From Ichthyophis bannanicus (taxonomy: Eukaryota; Chordata; Amphibia; Gymnophiona; Ichthyophiidae): a stretch of 64,000 nucleotides of DNA. The stretch lies in NCBI GenBank assembly GCA_033557465.1, contig CM066051.1:104447026-104511025 (forward strand). Reading direction: 5' to 3'. Position numbers and translations under genes: made by a program. The notes beneath the pieces are model-generated. The model was not told where the DNA came from. It ran no database searches and was given only the letters and a program-made list of their open reading frames with translations. Below are positions 51,189 to 61,789 of the stretch, piece after piece (within the stretch, counting starts at the first letter, position 1; each line of letters begins with the position of its first letter).

Positions 51189-53112
51189 ATGGCTGCCAGC
51201 GGGTTTAAGCGGTGTGGTCAGTGTGACCGAAATATGTCACTAACTGACACACACGACTTTTGCCTCCGCTGCTTGGGCCCGGATCATGAGGAACTGATCT
51301 GTGGGCCCTGCGGCAAAATGTCCTCAAAAGCGTTGAGAAGTCGGCGGCATCAGCGTGATCGAATCTTCGCTGACCCCAGCCGTACCCGGACCTCGTCGGA
51401 GGCCTCCGCGTCAAAAGGCTCCAGCTCGGACCGTCGCCGGAGTTCCTCCGACCGGGGTTCTCCCTCCGGGGACCATCGTCGGAAGGTGAAACCCGCGAGG
51501 GCGGCGTCGGTGGACGCTCCTGGTTCCGCGAGGGCCAGGTCGCATAGCCCCGACAGCCGCCCCGGGTCCTTGGAGAAGGAACACCTCATGAAGCGACCTC
51601 GCCTGGAGTCGGAGACGCCTGCTCGGGTAAGTCCTGTGGTCCTTCTGGACTCGCCTCCGCGACAGCCGACGTCGGGCCCGATGCCGTCGGGGCCCGAGTC
51701 GGGGACTGCTGGGTCACCTGAGCTCGGACTCAGGTTGACGGCCTTGGAGAGCAGACTGTCTGCCTTCATGGACCAGCAGAGGGCACTGCTCGCTGGCCTC
51801 GCTGGCGCCGCTGCCCCGACCGCCGGGACGTCGACGTCTAAGTCGACCCCGGAGACCGAGCCGATCCTCGAGTCGATGAGAACTCGAGTCGATCCTCGGT
51901 CGAGGTCACCCTCGGCCTCCCGTTCGGGACCGAGGTCGCCGACGCCGACTCCCTCGGCGTCGGGGCGGCAGACGTCGCGCCCTGCCCGGGCCGACCCCAC
52001 CGAGTCCTCGTCGGAGTCGGTCTGGGAGTCTGAGGAGGAAGAGTCGCCTGATTCTTTCCGGACTCGGTGTGTCCCCTCGGACTCACCGGAGTCCGAGCCT
52101 CGGAAGCAGTCCCCCCCGGAGGATGCCCGGTTCTCGGACTTCGTTAGGGATATGGCCAAGGCTTTGGCCTTCCCTGCGGATCCCGAGGAGGAGCCTCGAG
52201 CCGAAGAGCTCGACGCCCTCCAGTATGACTCTCCCGCGAGGGAACACTTTACTGTACCGGTTCCTCCTATGCTGGAACGACTACTCTTCCGCATGTGGGA
52301 GAGTCCGGCCTCCTCGCCGGTCCTGAGCAAGCGGGTCGATTCTATCTATCGAGTCCGCAAGAGCCCTGGCTTTCAAAAGGCACAGCTGCCACACCATTCC
52401 ATGGTAGTGGAATCGGCCATGCATCGTCTTAAGAGCCAGAAGATGCACTCCTCGGTGCCTCCTGGCAGGGAGGCCCGTAACCTGGATGGCCTTGGTAAGA
52501 AGTGTTTCCAGGGCTCTATGCTCGCATGTCGTGTCCAGACTTACCAGCTATACATGGGCATGTATCTCCGGGATCTGGCTAAAGAACTAGCCGGATTCTC
52601 CGCTGGTTTGTCCGAGGAACCCTTGCGGAGGTTCCTGGCCTTGTCCACTGGCATTCGGGAATGCTCAAAGTTCATGTCCCGGGCAGCCTATGATGGCTTT
52701 GAAGCATCGGCTCGAGTGGCCGCAGCCGGCATCGGTGCCCGCCGACAGGCTTGGCTTCAGTCGTCAGACCTTGAGCCCTGGGTGCAGGACAAGTTGGTCG
52801 ATGTCCCCTGCCGAGGCGAAAACCTTTTTGGCAAGCCCATGGCGGAAAAGGCTGCGCAAATTGAGACTGAGACTCTCACCAGGACCAGGCTTTCTAGGAA
52901 GACCTCCGCCCCTTCCCAGAAAAAGAAGGGCTCGGGGAAAAAGTCCTTTTACCCGAGGAAGGCGGCTGCCTACAAACAATACCCCCCATTATCAGGCCCC
53001 TGCAGCTCCCCAACAGGGCCAGCAGGCCAAGGGACGGGGTAACGGGTCCCGTAGGCAGCAAGCCCCCAAGCCTGCACCACCAGCCCCTGCTCAGCAGGGT
53101 GGGGGCTTTTGA
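51189..53112 (+). pseudogene. Gag-like ORF of DIRS C2, one frameshift near the end
   Basis: I chose ATG 51189 (MAASGFKRCGQC) because all B and C copies start the Cys/His block there, though the frame is open from 50985. C-x2-C (residues 9-12), TDTHDFCLRCLGPDH and LICGPCGKMSSK form a putative zinc-binding N-terminus. A Ser/Arg/Pro-rich middle of about 270 residues follows. The conserved domain is at residues about 310-570 (FRTRCVPSDSPESEP, KRVDSIYRVRKSPGFQKAQL, YQLYMGMYLRDLAKELAGFS). A C6 run near 52982 has one extra base relative to C1 and truncates the frame at 53042. The tail QQAPKPAPPAPAQQGGGF lies in the next frame to 53112. Confidence 0.9.
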
Positions 53113-53162
53113 CTCACAATGCATAGCCTCTCCCCCCCCCGCTGGTTCCTCCCAGCACCGGA

Positions 53163-55024
53163 GGCCGGCTGGTTCACTTCGCCCACAGGTGGTCCAGCAT
53201 CACCACAGATGCCTGGGTGCTTCAAGTCGTGCGGGAAGGCTATCTTCTCCACTTCCACCAGGTCCCTCCCTCCTATTTTCCGGGAGAACCTCCACGACCC
53301 CCTCTGCACAGGGAATTACTCCTTCAGGAGTTAGCAGGTCTTCTACAGGAACAGGCGGTGGAACCGGTGCCACACCACCTGAGAGGTCAAGGCTTTTATT
53401 CCAGGTATTTTCTAATACCAAAGAGAACAGGGGGCCTCAGACCCATCCTGGACTTGCGCAACCTCAACAAGTTCCTTGTGCGGGAGAAGTTCAAAATGCT
53501 TACCCTTGGAATCCTTCTGCCCTACCTCCGGCAGGGAGATTGGCTATGCTCCTTGGATCTAAAGGATGCCTACACGCACATCCTCATCCACCCAAGCCAC
53601 CGCCAATACCTAAGGTTTGTGGTGGCAGGAAATCATTACCAGTACAGGGTACTGCCCTTTGGCCTGTCCTCCGCGCCGCGAGTCTTCACAAAATGTCTCG
53701 CGGTGGTGGCGGCCCATCTCCGGCTTCACGGCCTCTATGTCTTTCCGTACCTTGACGACTGGCTCATCAGAGCAGCGTCCGCTCGAGAGGTCACCAACGC
53801 CACGCGCCGCACGGTGACTCTTCTGCAACACTTGGGCTTTGTTATAAACTTCGCAAAGTCCACTTTGCTCCCCTCACAGGATCTCGAGTTCATCGGCGCA
53901 AGGCTGCACACTCCTCAGGCGCGAGCATACCTACCGCTCGACAGAGCTCGACGGCTCATGGACCTAGCCGACCCCTTTCGCAGCCAGCCCCTGGTTTCCG
54001 CCAGGCGCTTCCTGAGACTGCTCGGCCATATGGCTTCCACCGTCCATGTGACCCCCAATGCCCGCCTGAATATGCGGCCTGCTCAATGGTGTCTCCGCCA
54101 GCAGTGGCGGCAAGCCACAGGCGGCCTAGCGGACCTCGTGCGCGTCTCCGAACCGCTGATCTCGTCTCTCCGGTGGTGGCTTCGGCAGCCGAACCTGATA
54201 TTCGGAATGCCTTTCCAGCCACCTCAGCCGACCCGGGTGCTGACCACGGATGCGTCCCTCCTGGGCTGGGGAGCACATTGCCAAGGGGCACGTACTCAGG
54301 GCCTCTGGACCACGTGGGAGTCTGCTCAGCAGATCAACTTCCTGGAGCTCAGGGCGATCCGCCTGGCTCTCAAGGCGTTCTCCCACCTGACTTCCCACCA
54401 GTCCGTCCTTGTCCAGACGGACAATCAAGTTGCCATGTTCTACGTGAACAAGCAGGGGGGCACGGGCTCCTTCCTCCTTTGCAGGGAGGCACAGAAGCTC
54501 TGCTCTTGGGCCGTCAGTCACGGCATTCTCCTCAAGGCGGTTTATCTCCCGGGCCAAGAGAATTGCCTGGCGGACAAACTCAGCAGGATCCTCCAGCCGC
54601 ACGAGTGGCGTCTGGATCCCTTGGTAGTCCAGAAGCTCTTCCTAAAGTGGGGCCTCCCCACGGTGGATCTCTTTGCCAGTCCTCACAACCGGCAGCTTCC
54701 TCGCTTCTGCTCTCGTCAGCCACACCCCCTTCGGGTGGCGGCGGACGCTTTTCTAATTTCATGGTCGGGAGCCTTCTGTACGCTTTCCCTCCCATCCCGC
54801 TAGTCTCTCGGACTCTTTTCAAGGTTCTCCGAGACAAAGCCTTCATGATCCTGGTGGCCCCTCGCTGGCCCAGACAGCCGTGGTTTCCGCTTCTACTGCA
54901 ATTAGCGGTGGAGGATCCATTCCCTCTGGGGGTGCAACCGGATCTCCTCACTCAGGATCAGGGGTCTCTACTACACCCCAACCTCAGGTCTCTCAACCTC
55001 ATGGCCTGGCTGCTGAGAGGGTAG
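53163..55024 (+). pseudogene. RT-RNase H of DIRS C2, one late frameshift
   Basis: Open for 528 codons from ATG 53217, and in frame upstream to at least 53163 (GRLVHFAHRWSS). RT: YFLIPKRTGGLRPILDLRNL, DWLCSLDLKDAYTHILIHPS, YRVLPFGLSSAPRVFTKCLA, catalytic YLDDWLI (about 53747-53770), FVINFAKSTLLPSQDLEFIG. RNase H: VLTTDASLLGWGAHCQGART (54238-54297), NFLELRAIRLALKAF, VQTDNQVAMFYVNKQGGTGS and LPGQENCLADKLSRI. Near 54770 one base is missing compared with C1. The true end (SLLYAFPPIPLVSRT, MILVAPRWPRQPWF) lies in the next frame to 55024. It overlaps the recombinase gene. Confidence 0.9.
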
Positions 55025-56061
55025 TCCTTGCTCCCCTTCTTCTGCCGGCAGAGGTGGAGGAGGTCGTCTTGGCTTCGCGACGGCCTTCTACCCGCAAATG
55101 CTACGCCCTTAAATGGCGTCGCTTTGCCGTCTGGTGTACCCAACAGTCTCAGGATCCCTTCTCCTGCCCGGTGTCGGTGATCTTGCAATACTTGCTACAC
55201 CTCTCTAATCTGGGACTTAAGTCCAACTCCGTCAAAGTTCACCTCAGTGCTCTTTCGGCACATCATGTGCCGGTGGACGGTAGACCTCTCTCCAGCGACC
55301 CTCTCGTAGCGAGGTTTCTCCGAGGTCTCCTTCTACTTAAACCACCTCTGCGCCCGCCAGCGCCTGACTGGGACCTGAATGTGGTTTTGCAGCGGATCAC
55401 CTGTCCGCCTTTTGAACCTATGGCTACCTGTTCTCTCCGTTTTCTGTCTTGGAAAACGCTGTTCTTGATAGCCCTCACTTCCGCTAGACGCGTAAGTGAA
55501 TTGCAGGCCCTCGTGTCTGATCCCCCTTACACTCGGTTCTACAAAAATAGGGTAGTCCTACGGACTCACCCAAAATTTCTTCCAAAAGTGGTCTCCCCTT
55601 TCCACATCAATCAGGAGGTGGTACTTCCAACCTTTTTTCCCAGACCACACTCCAGCCGAGCTGAAACGGTCCTCCATACCCTGGACTGTAGAAGGGCTTT
55701 GAACTTCTACCTTGACCGTACGCGGGAGCACCGTAAAGCTGCTCAGCTTTTTGTGTCTTTTGACCCCAATAAATTGGGGCTCCCGGTCTCCAAGCGTACT
55801 CTGTCCATCTGGGTTGCGGACTGTATCTCTTGGGCTTATGGGGCAGCCGGACTCTCCTTGGAAAGTCGAGTCACGGCTCATTGCGTTCGGGCAAAGGCTA
55901 CGTCAGTGGCTTACCTCCGCTCTGTTCCGCTGGCAGACATCTGCCGGGCCGCTACTTGGTCTTCGAGCCAGACTTTTGCGGTCCATTACTGTCTCGAGAG
56001 GGAGTCCCGCAGGGACAGTGCTTTCGGACAGGCAGTCCTCCGTAATCTCTTTGAGGTCTGA
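54880..56061 (+). CDS. Tyrosine recombinase of DIRS C2, intact frame
   Basis: Intact 393-codon frame for the DIRS recombinase, which is expected to integrate circular cDNA in the nucleus. N-terminal residues 1-50 overlap the end of RT-RNase H. The core-binding part follows (TRKCYALKWRRFAVWCTQQS, LKSNSVKVHLSALSAHHVPV). The catalytic domain has TSARRVSELQAL with Arg near 55487-55492, VTAHCVRAKATS with His 55879-55881 and Arg 55888-55890, ICRAATWSSSQTF and HYCLE with Tyr 55987-55989. All of R, HxxR, W and Y are present. It is the only undamaged recombinase here. The native start may be internal to RT; ATG 54880 is the first in frame. Confidence 0.92.
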   Translation: MVSASTAISGGGSIPSGGATGSPHSGSGVSTTPQPQVSQPHGLAAERVVLAPLLLPAEVEEVVLASRRPSTRKCYALKWRRFAVWCTQQSQDPFSCPVSVILQYLLHLSNLGLKSNSVKVHLSALSAHHVPVDGRPLSSDPLVARFLRGLLLLKPPLRPPAPDWDLNVVLQRITCPPFEPMATCSLRFLSWKTLFLIALTSARRVSELQALVSDPPYTRFYKNRVVLRTHPKFLPKVVSPFHINQEVVLPTFFPRPHSSRAETVLHTLDCRRALNFYLDRTREHRKAAQLFVSFDPNKLGLPVSKRTLSIWVADCISWAYGAAGLSLESRVTAHCVRAKATSVAYLRSVPLADICRAATWSSSQTFAVHYCLERESRRDSAFGQAVLRNLFEV

Positions 56062-56195
56062 GCAACTCCTACCCTCCATCCCGGATGTGGGCTACCGGTG
56101 GGTGATAATTCAGCGAAGATTCTGTCCTTCTGTGCTGCTGAGCTAGAGGGAGCTCATTTTTGTGCTTAGGGTCTCCGGTAGCCTTGAGCTTGGGA

Positions 56196-56310
56196 GTCCC
56201 ATAAGTGAGGACTGACTTCCTGCTTGGTCCTGGAGAAAGCGTAGTTACTCACCTGTAACAGGTGTTCTCCAGGAGCAGCAGGAATCAGTCCTCACTACCC
56301 TCCCTCCTCC
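56196..56310 (+). repeat. ICR of DIRS C2
   Basis: CCCATAAGTGAGGACTGACT and TTGGTCCTGGAG (complement of left end) join AAGCGTAGTTACTCACCTGT and AGGAGCAGCAGGAATCAGTC (complement of right end). The junction reads GGAGAAAGCG, so the two element ends share one or two T bases in the circular junction. Confidence 0.9.
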
Positions 56311-56369
56311 CCTTGGAGTTGCAATCGTCTGCTTATGTTCTTTTTGCAAATTTTTATGCTGTCTTTTTT

Positions 56370-56570
56370 AGCTATGTCATCTGACTGGCTAAGATGGCAC
56401 CCTCGGGCGGGAAGACGACCGCGCATGCGCGCTGCAATTCCCAAAGGCTTTCTTTGAAAGCTGGGGAAAATTGCTCCGCGAGGGCTCCGTCGGCGCCGAC
56501 GTCACCCATAAGTGAGGACTGATTCCTGCTGCTCCTGGAGAACACCTGTTACAGGTGAGTAACTACGCTT
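56370..56570 (+). repeat. Right inverted terminal repeat of DIRS C2
   Basis: Inverse of the left repeat with GTCGGCGCCGAC at 56489-56500, then the non-inverted extension AACACCTGTTACAGGTGAGT and AACTACGCTT. CAG-GTGAGT at 56552-56560 fits a splice donor. Copy D starts at 56572. Confidence 0.9.
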
Positions 56571-56571
56571 C

Positions 56572-56775
56572 ATTCCTTATCGTCTCTCCAGTCCAGTCCC
56601 GGAATCTCTGGGGATATAGGTTCCTCCAGCAGCTTGGAGACTGAACAATGACATTCTTTGTTGTCACCAGTACAAGTACCCGAGGGACTGCCTCCTTGCT
56701 CCAGTTTGTTCAGTCTCCAAGCAGCTGGAGGTTGATGAGCCTAGAGATTCTGGGCTCACTGGAGGGACAATTAAG
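56572..56775 (+). repeat. Left terminus of DIRS D with a long hairpin
   Basis: The outer arm (56572-56650) contains CCTCCAGCAGCTTGGAGACT. It pairs with an inner arm (about 56708-56775) containing CAGTCTCCAAGCAGCTGGAG, then CTAGAGATTCTGGGCTCACT against AGTCCAGTCCCGGAATCTCT. The loop is about 55 bases. The outer arm plus loop are also repeated inverted at the right end (62718-62891), so the arm exists three times. Confidence 0.8.
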
Positions 56776-57559
56776 CAGTTTTTATCATTTTTTATTTTTC
56801 AATTGACTAGCAGGGGCTTAGGCGTTCAGAGGTGTGCCCTCCCTCTCTCCTTTTAATTTTCTTTCTACCTGCTCAAAGTCGCATTTATTTATTTGTTTGT
56901 TGGACGGCTCAGTTCACTTATCAAAGATTTTCGTCTCCCGAACCTACTTACTTTAGGTGAGGAGCGAAAAGAGAGGCAGGATCGTTGCTGCTGAGTGCTG
57001 TTTCTGAGAGTCGCACAGCTGATCGGGCTGCCGAAGTGGAGGTTATTTTCTTTTCAACTTCTGTGCTCTCCGGCGCTTCCGGTTTCTCTCCACAGCTGAG
57101 TGTTGTTTCGGAGAGCCGCACAGCTCATTGTGCAGCCGGCGTGGATGTAATTTTATTTTTAACTTCTGTGCTGTCTGCCGCTTCCGATTTCTCCCCCGAT
57201 GTTGAAACTACTTAGCGTGGGATCAACCGGTTGTCCTGATGTGATCGGGGCTTTTTCTCCTCACTGCAACACTAAGGTAGTAATTCTTTGCTGCACAGTT
57301 GTTAGGAGATGGCAGTTGGTTTCGGTGCAGGCCGCGCTGTTCAGTGCGTGCAGAATAAAATGGCAAACTGTAAGTGAGTTTTCTTTCAAGAAAAAAGTTT
57401 CACTTTTTGATGTTTCTTTTAAAGTTAATAGCTTTATTTTCATTTATTCTCATTTTCTGCTGTTGGCTGAGATTGTTCATGTAATAAAAAAAAAATTGTT
57501 ATTTTTATTATTATTGCAAATTTAAATTAGGAGTGTCTTTTTAGAGCTCTAGTGATATA

Positions 57560-59036
57560 ATGCCTTCTAAGCCGCAATGTTTGTTTTGTGGCTTTAGGAG
57601 AAGACCTTTATCTGATTCGGGGGTTTGTAAATCCTGTGTTCAGGAGTCTCCTGATATGGAACATGTTTTGGAAACCACTGCAGAGGGTTCTAAACTTGCT
57701 TCCTTATCTTTATTGGATGTTAATTCGCCTCCGCAGCTCTTGCCAGAGCCTATAGCAGGTCCTTCTTCCCTTCCTGATGTGCCACAAGTACCATCAATAT
57801 TTTCTTCAGGTTTGAAGGCGTTGTTTTCACAAGAATTTCTCTGCTTCAGCAGTCTTTTGGAAAAGGTCCTCTGCCCTCTGCAGGAGGGGATCTCGGGGAA
57901 AAAACGGCCGGGTACTCCTCTGGAGGTTGCTGAGGGAGCTGTCCCTGTTAAGAAGGTTAAAACAGGGAAGGACTCACAGGAGCATTGAATAACCTCTGAA
58001 GAGATTCGCTCGGATCTTTTGGATCCAGATCTGGAAGTGGATGAGGAATTAGAAGAAGGGGAACTCACGGATCAGGGGGACCAGGCGAGAGTGGTTCATG
58101 TTTTCCGGAGAGATGAGTTGCCTGCATTGATTATGGAAACTCTTAAGGCACTTAATATGCCGGTTGCTGGGCCAGATGAAGACTCTACTTTGGAGGATCC
58201 TTTGTTACAAGCTTTTAGGAAAACACAAAGGGCTTTTCCGTTACACAGAGTTGTAAGGGAGATGATTCAACAGGAATGGGACATGCCTGAGGCTGGGCTA
58301 CAGGGGTCCAGGGTCATGGCTTGTTTATATCCTTTACTGGATCAGGATCGGGAACTGTTTAAGTCTCCCAAAGTAGATGCAGCAGTTTCGGCTGTTACCA
58401 AAAAGATGACAATTCCTGTGGAAGGTGGTACCGCTCTCAAGGATAGCCATGATAGAAAATAGGATATTGTTAAAGCAGGTGTTTGATGTCAATGCCTTAT
58501 CCATTCAGGCTTCAATTTGTGGAGCTTGGGTAGCCAGAGCTTGTCTTCGTTGGTCTCAGCGTGTAAACGGAGATAATGTGGAAGACACTGAGACAGAAGC
58601 GTCCCGTTTAGAGACCGGGGCAGCTTATTTAGCAGATATTCATTATGACCTTATTAGGGTTTTGTCTAAGAGTATGGTCTCAGTAGTGGCAGCAAGAAGA
58701 TATTTATGGTTGCGTAACTGGGCGGCAGATGCTTCTTCTAAAGCAAGGCTCACTAAACTTTCCTTTAGGGGTAGACTACTTTTTGGTGAGGACTTAGATA
58801 ACTTGGTAAAGGACTTAGGGGAGTCTAAAGGCGGCAGGCTGCCAGAGGACAGGCAGAAGCTAGGATGTCCAGTTCAGGCGTCTAGAGGTCAGTTCAGAGA
58901 TTTTCGTCGTTTTCGTTCCACATGTTTTGGGCAGTTTCAGAGAGGACGTCAATATTTTAGAAGTCAGGGTTTTCAAGGAGAAAATAGGGGATTTGCAACA
59001 TCCTCCTCTTCTTCAAACCCTAGAAAATCACAATGA
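57560..59036 (+). pseudogene. Gag-like ORF of DIRS D
   Basis: ATG 57560 begins MPSKPQCLFCGFRRRP with two C-x2-C pairs (residues 7-10 and about 23-26), a shorter zinc-knuckle-like start than in the B/C families. A TGA at 57986 interrupts the frame, which resumes with VDEELEEGELTDQGDQARVV and TKKMTIPVEGGTALKDSHD up to 58462. A frameshift near 58460 leads to frame 58425-59036 with ARACLRWSQRVNGDN, DIHYDLIRVLSKSMVSVVAA, RRYLWLRNWAADASSKARLT and an Arg/Gln/Phe-rich tail (QFRDFRRFRSTCFGQFQRGR) likely to bind nucleic acid. Confidence 0.85.
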
Positions 59037-59868
59037 TATAAGGAAGGCCCAGGTGGAATTTATACCCATGGGAGGTTGGCTACGGGAGTTTTATTCAGCC
59101 TGGGTTCAGATCACATCCGATCGCTGGGTGTTGGAAATCATTCGGGAAGGATATGCTCTGGAGCTGCAGCGCCCAGTGGTCGATTTGTTCATTCAATCTC
59201 CTTGCAAGGCACGCGTCAAGTGTACAGCAGTGCGCGAAACCTTGCAAAGACTTTTGAATCTCAAAGCTGTTGTTCCGGTGCCACCAGGCCAATGCGGTTC
59301 CGGTCGATACTCCATTTATTTTGTGGTTCCAAAGAAAGAAGGGTCTTTTCGTCCAATTTTGGATCTTCAAAAGGTAAATCGCTGCCTTCGGGTAACTCAT
59401 TTTCGCATGGAAACACTGAGGTCTGTAATAATGGCAGTAAGGAAAGGGGAGTTTCTTACATCTCTGGATTTGACAGAGGCGTATCTACATATTCCCATTC
59501 GTCTGGAGCATCAAAAACTTTTGGGATTTGTAGTTCCAATGGGTCATTTCCAATTTCAAGCGTTGCTGTTCGGTTTAGCAACGGCTTCGCGAACGTTTAC
59601 CAAGGTAATGGTGGTCGTTGCGGCAGCATTGAGAAAAGAAGGAATTCTAGTTCCCCCATATTTGGACGATTGGTTAATTCTGGTAAAGTCCGAAAAGGAG
59701 AGCGAATTGGCAACAATCAGAGTAGTGGAATTTTTACAGAGTCTTGGTTGGGTTGTCAATATGACAAAGAGCAAGTTGATTCCATCACAGAATCTGGAAC
59801 ACCTGGGAGCTCGTTTTGACACGAGAATAGGAAGGGTATTTCTTCCTCAGTCGCGAGTGCTAGCATGA
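58927..59868 (+). pseudogene. Reverse transcriptase of DIRS D
   Basis: Open frame of 313 codons; real homology begins near 59050. Blocks: WVQITSDRWVLEIIREGYAL, SIYFVVPKKEGSFRPILDLQ, LTSLDLTEAYLHIPIRLEHQ, LFGLATASRTFTKVMVVVAA and PPYLDDWLILVKSEKESEL with the catalytic YLDD near 59660. Then LGWVVNMTKSKLIPSQNLEH and LGARFDTRIGRVFLPQSRVL, where a TGA ends the frame at 59868. The palm residues are intact. It overlaps the end of gag in another frame. The RNase H part follows separately. Confidence 0.85.
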
Positions 59869-60699
59869 GAAATCTGGTGCAGAGTTTCTTGAGCAGAAAA
59901 AATCCCACTGCATGACATTATTTGCAGTTGCTCGGAACCATGGCAGCAACGTTAAGACTTAGTCCCATGGGCAAGAACTCAAATGAGACCGTTAGAGAGC
60001 GTTACTAAGGAGGTGGTCACATCAGAAAGATCCTCTTCTCAAGGAGGTTACCCAGCCTTCTGGAGACCTGTCGAGCTCTACAATGGTGGATACAACTGGA
60101 GATTCTAGAGGTGGGAATGCAGCTAGAATCGCCTGTTTGGATTCCTGTTAGAACGTATGCCAGTCTTGTGGGTTGGGGAGCTCACTTCGAAGGAAAGTTT
60201 GTTCAAGGTCAATGGACCGATCAGGAGAAGGTTTGGTCAATCAACAGATTGGAGTTGGACAATGTGGAGGCCGATTTTTTTTAAGTCGGGTAAGAGTGGA
60301 CCCAGGAGAGTGGATTCTGCATCCGCAGGTATTCCAACTGATAATAAATCGTTGGGGAGTTCCAATAATGGATCTCATGGCAACCTTCGAGTCGGCAAAA
60401 GTCAATCGGTTTTTCAGTCGGAGATGGGAGAGAATGTCAGAGGGCCTAGACACTCTCATTCAAAGGTGGCCAGAGGGACAACTTCTGTACGTCTTCCCTC
60501 TGTGGGTGTTGATAGGGCGTGTTTTTCAAAGAATAGAGCAGCACAACGGACTAGTAATATTGATAGCGCCGGATTGGCCAAGACGACCATGGTACGCGGA
60601 TCTCATAAGGTTATTAGTAGACCGGCCATGGCTTTTACCAATGAGGGAAGATCTGTTGAGTCAGGGTCCTCTACACATGCCACAGGTGGCTCGATTCTC
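59869..60699 (+). pseudogene. RNase H and linker of DIRS D, core deleted
   Basis: After frame changes, RTYASLVGWGAHFEGKFVQG and QWTDQEKVWSINRLELDN appear (about 60145-60265). The expected central RNase H stretch (LALRAF...VQTDNQVA...YVNKQGG in C2) is missing. Codons for NVEADFF join directly, followed by RVRVDPGEWILHPQVFQLII and VPIMDLMATFESAKVNRFFS (frame 60173-61132). A deletion of about 100 codons therefore removed catalytic residues. LYVFPLWVLIGRVFQRI and VILIAPDWPRRPWYADLIRL match the RT-RNase H C-terminus of other copies. Confidence 0.8.
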
Positions 60700-61735
60700 G
60701 CTTACGGCTTTGGCTCTTGAAAGGGCGAGGTTAAGGGCCAGGGGTTACTCTTCGGCGGTGATTTCCACTTTGTTGAAAGCAAGGAAGAGGTCTACCTCTT
60801 TGGCATATATTCAAATTTGGAGGATATTCAAAGCATGGTGTGAAGATAAAAGTTTGGAGGCACTAAAAGCTTCTATTTTTCAAATTCTATCTTTTTTGCA
60901 AGATGGGTTTGAGAAAGGCTTAGCGGCTGCTTCATTAAGGGTGCAGCTGGCAGGTCTCTCTTGTTATAGAGGAAAAATAAATGGTGAGGTGCTAGGTGCA
61001 CATCCAGATGTGAAACGTTTTTTGAGAGCAGTTTCACTATTAAGGCTGCCGTGTAGACCATGCGTTCCATCTTGGGATCTTCATTTGGTGTTGGAAGCTT
61101 TAGTACAGGAACCGTTTGAACCTTTGTCATGAGCGTCATTAAAAGATCTTTCGCTCAAAACAGTTTTTCTTGTAGCTATTTCATCGGCGCGAAGAATTTC
61201 TGAATTGCAGGCATTGTCTTGTAGGAAACCTTTTCTGTTATTTTACGAGAGGAAAGTGGTTTTGAGACCAGTACCTTCGTTTCTACACAAGGTGGTGTCG
61301 GCTTTTCATATCAATCAGGAAGTTTCTTTATCAGTATTTGAAAATACTGACAAGGAGATTCAGTTCAAAAGGTTGCATCTTTTAGATGTTCGTAGAGCAT
61401 TAAAGACGTATTTAAAGCATACACAGGAATTCCGTAAGACAGATAGACCGTTTGTTCTTTTTGGAGGTGCAAGAAAGGGATACGCAGCTTCCAAAGCGTC
61501 TATTTGCCAGGTGGATCAAGGAAACTATAGCTTCAGCGTATTTGTTGAAGGGTAAGACAATACCTGATGGGCTTAAAGCGCATTCAACAAGGTGCAAGCT
61601 GCGTCTTGGGCTGAGTATAGTTTAGTGCCGACGGTGGATATCTGTAAAGTGGCTACTTGGTCTTCGTTGAATTCCTTTGTAAAACATTAGCGATTAGATA
61701 TACAGGCAAAAAGAGATACCTGTTTTGGGTCGGCA
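60700..61735 (+). pseudogene. Tyrosine recombinase of DIRS D, catalytic Tyr replaced by stop
   Basis: Starts LTALALERARLRARGYSSAV and STSLAYIQIWRIFKAWCEDK, LAAASLRVQLAGLSCYRGKI and SWDLHLVLEALVQEPFEP, open to 61132. After TGA, AISSARRISELQALSC (first Arg, near 61180-61205), PSFLHKVVSAFHINQEVSLS and YLKHTQEFRKTDRPFVLFGG (to 61555). The HxxR block AHSTR lies near 61578 and TVDICKVATWSSLNSFVKH near 61630-61687. The codon after KH, Tyr in copies A, B1 and C2, is TAG at 61688-61690, before RLDIQAK. The enzyme is doubly inactive. Confidence 0.85.
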
Positions 61736-61789
61736 GTGCTTCAGGCTGGCCTAGCAGGTCCCACCCATTAAAGGTTTTTACTGCTCCGT

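Larger units (their letters stand above)
50787..56570 (+). mobile_element. DIRS-like retrotransposon C2, best-preserved copy
   Basis: 5.8 kb with both inverted terminal repeats, gag, RT-RNase H, intact recombinase and ICR in canonical order. Ends TTCTCCAGGACCAAGCAGG and TGAGTAACTACGCTT are both represented, joined, in the ICR. Only a few single-base length differences interrupt the frames (a C-run near 52982, a C-run near 53132, and one base near 54770). It is the youngest-looking element here. It lies within the presumed RFX1 intron in the sense orientation. Confidence 0.92.
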
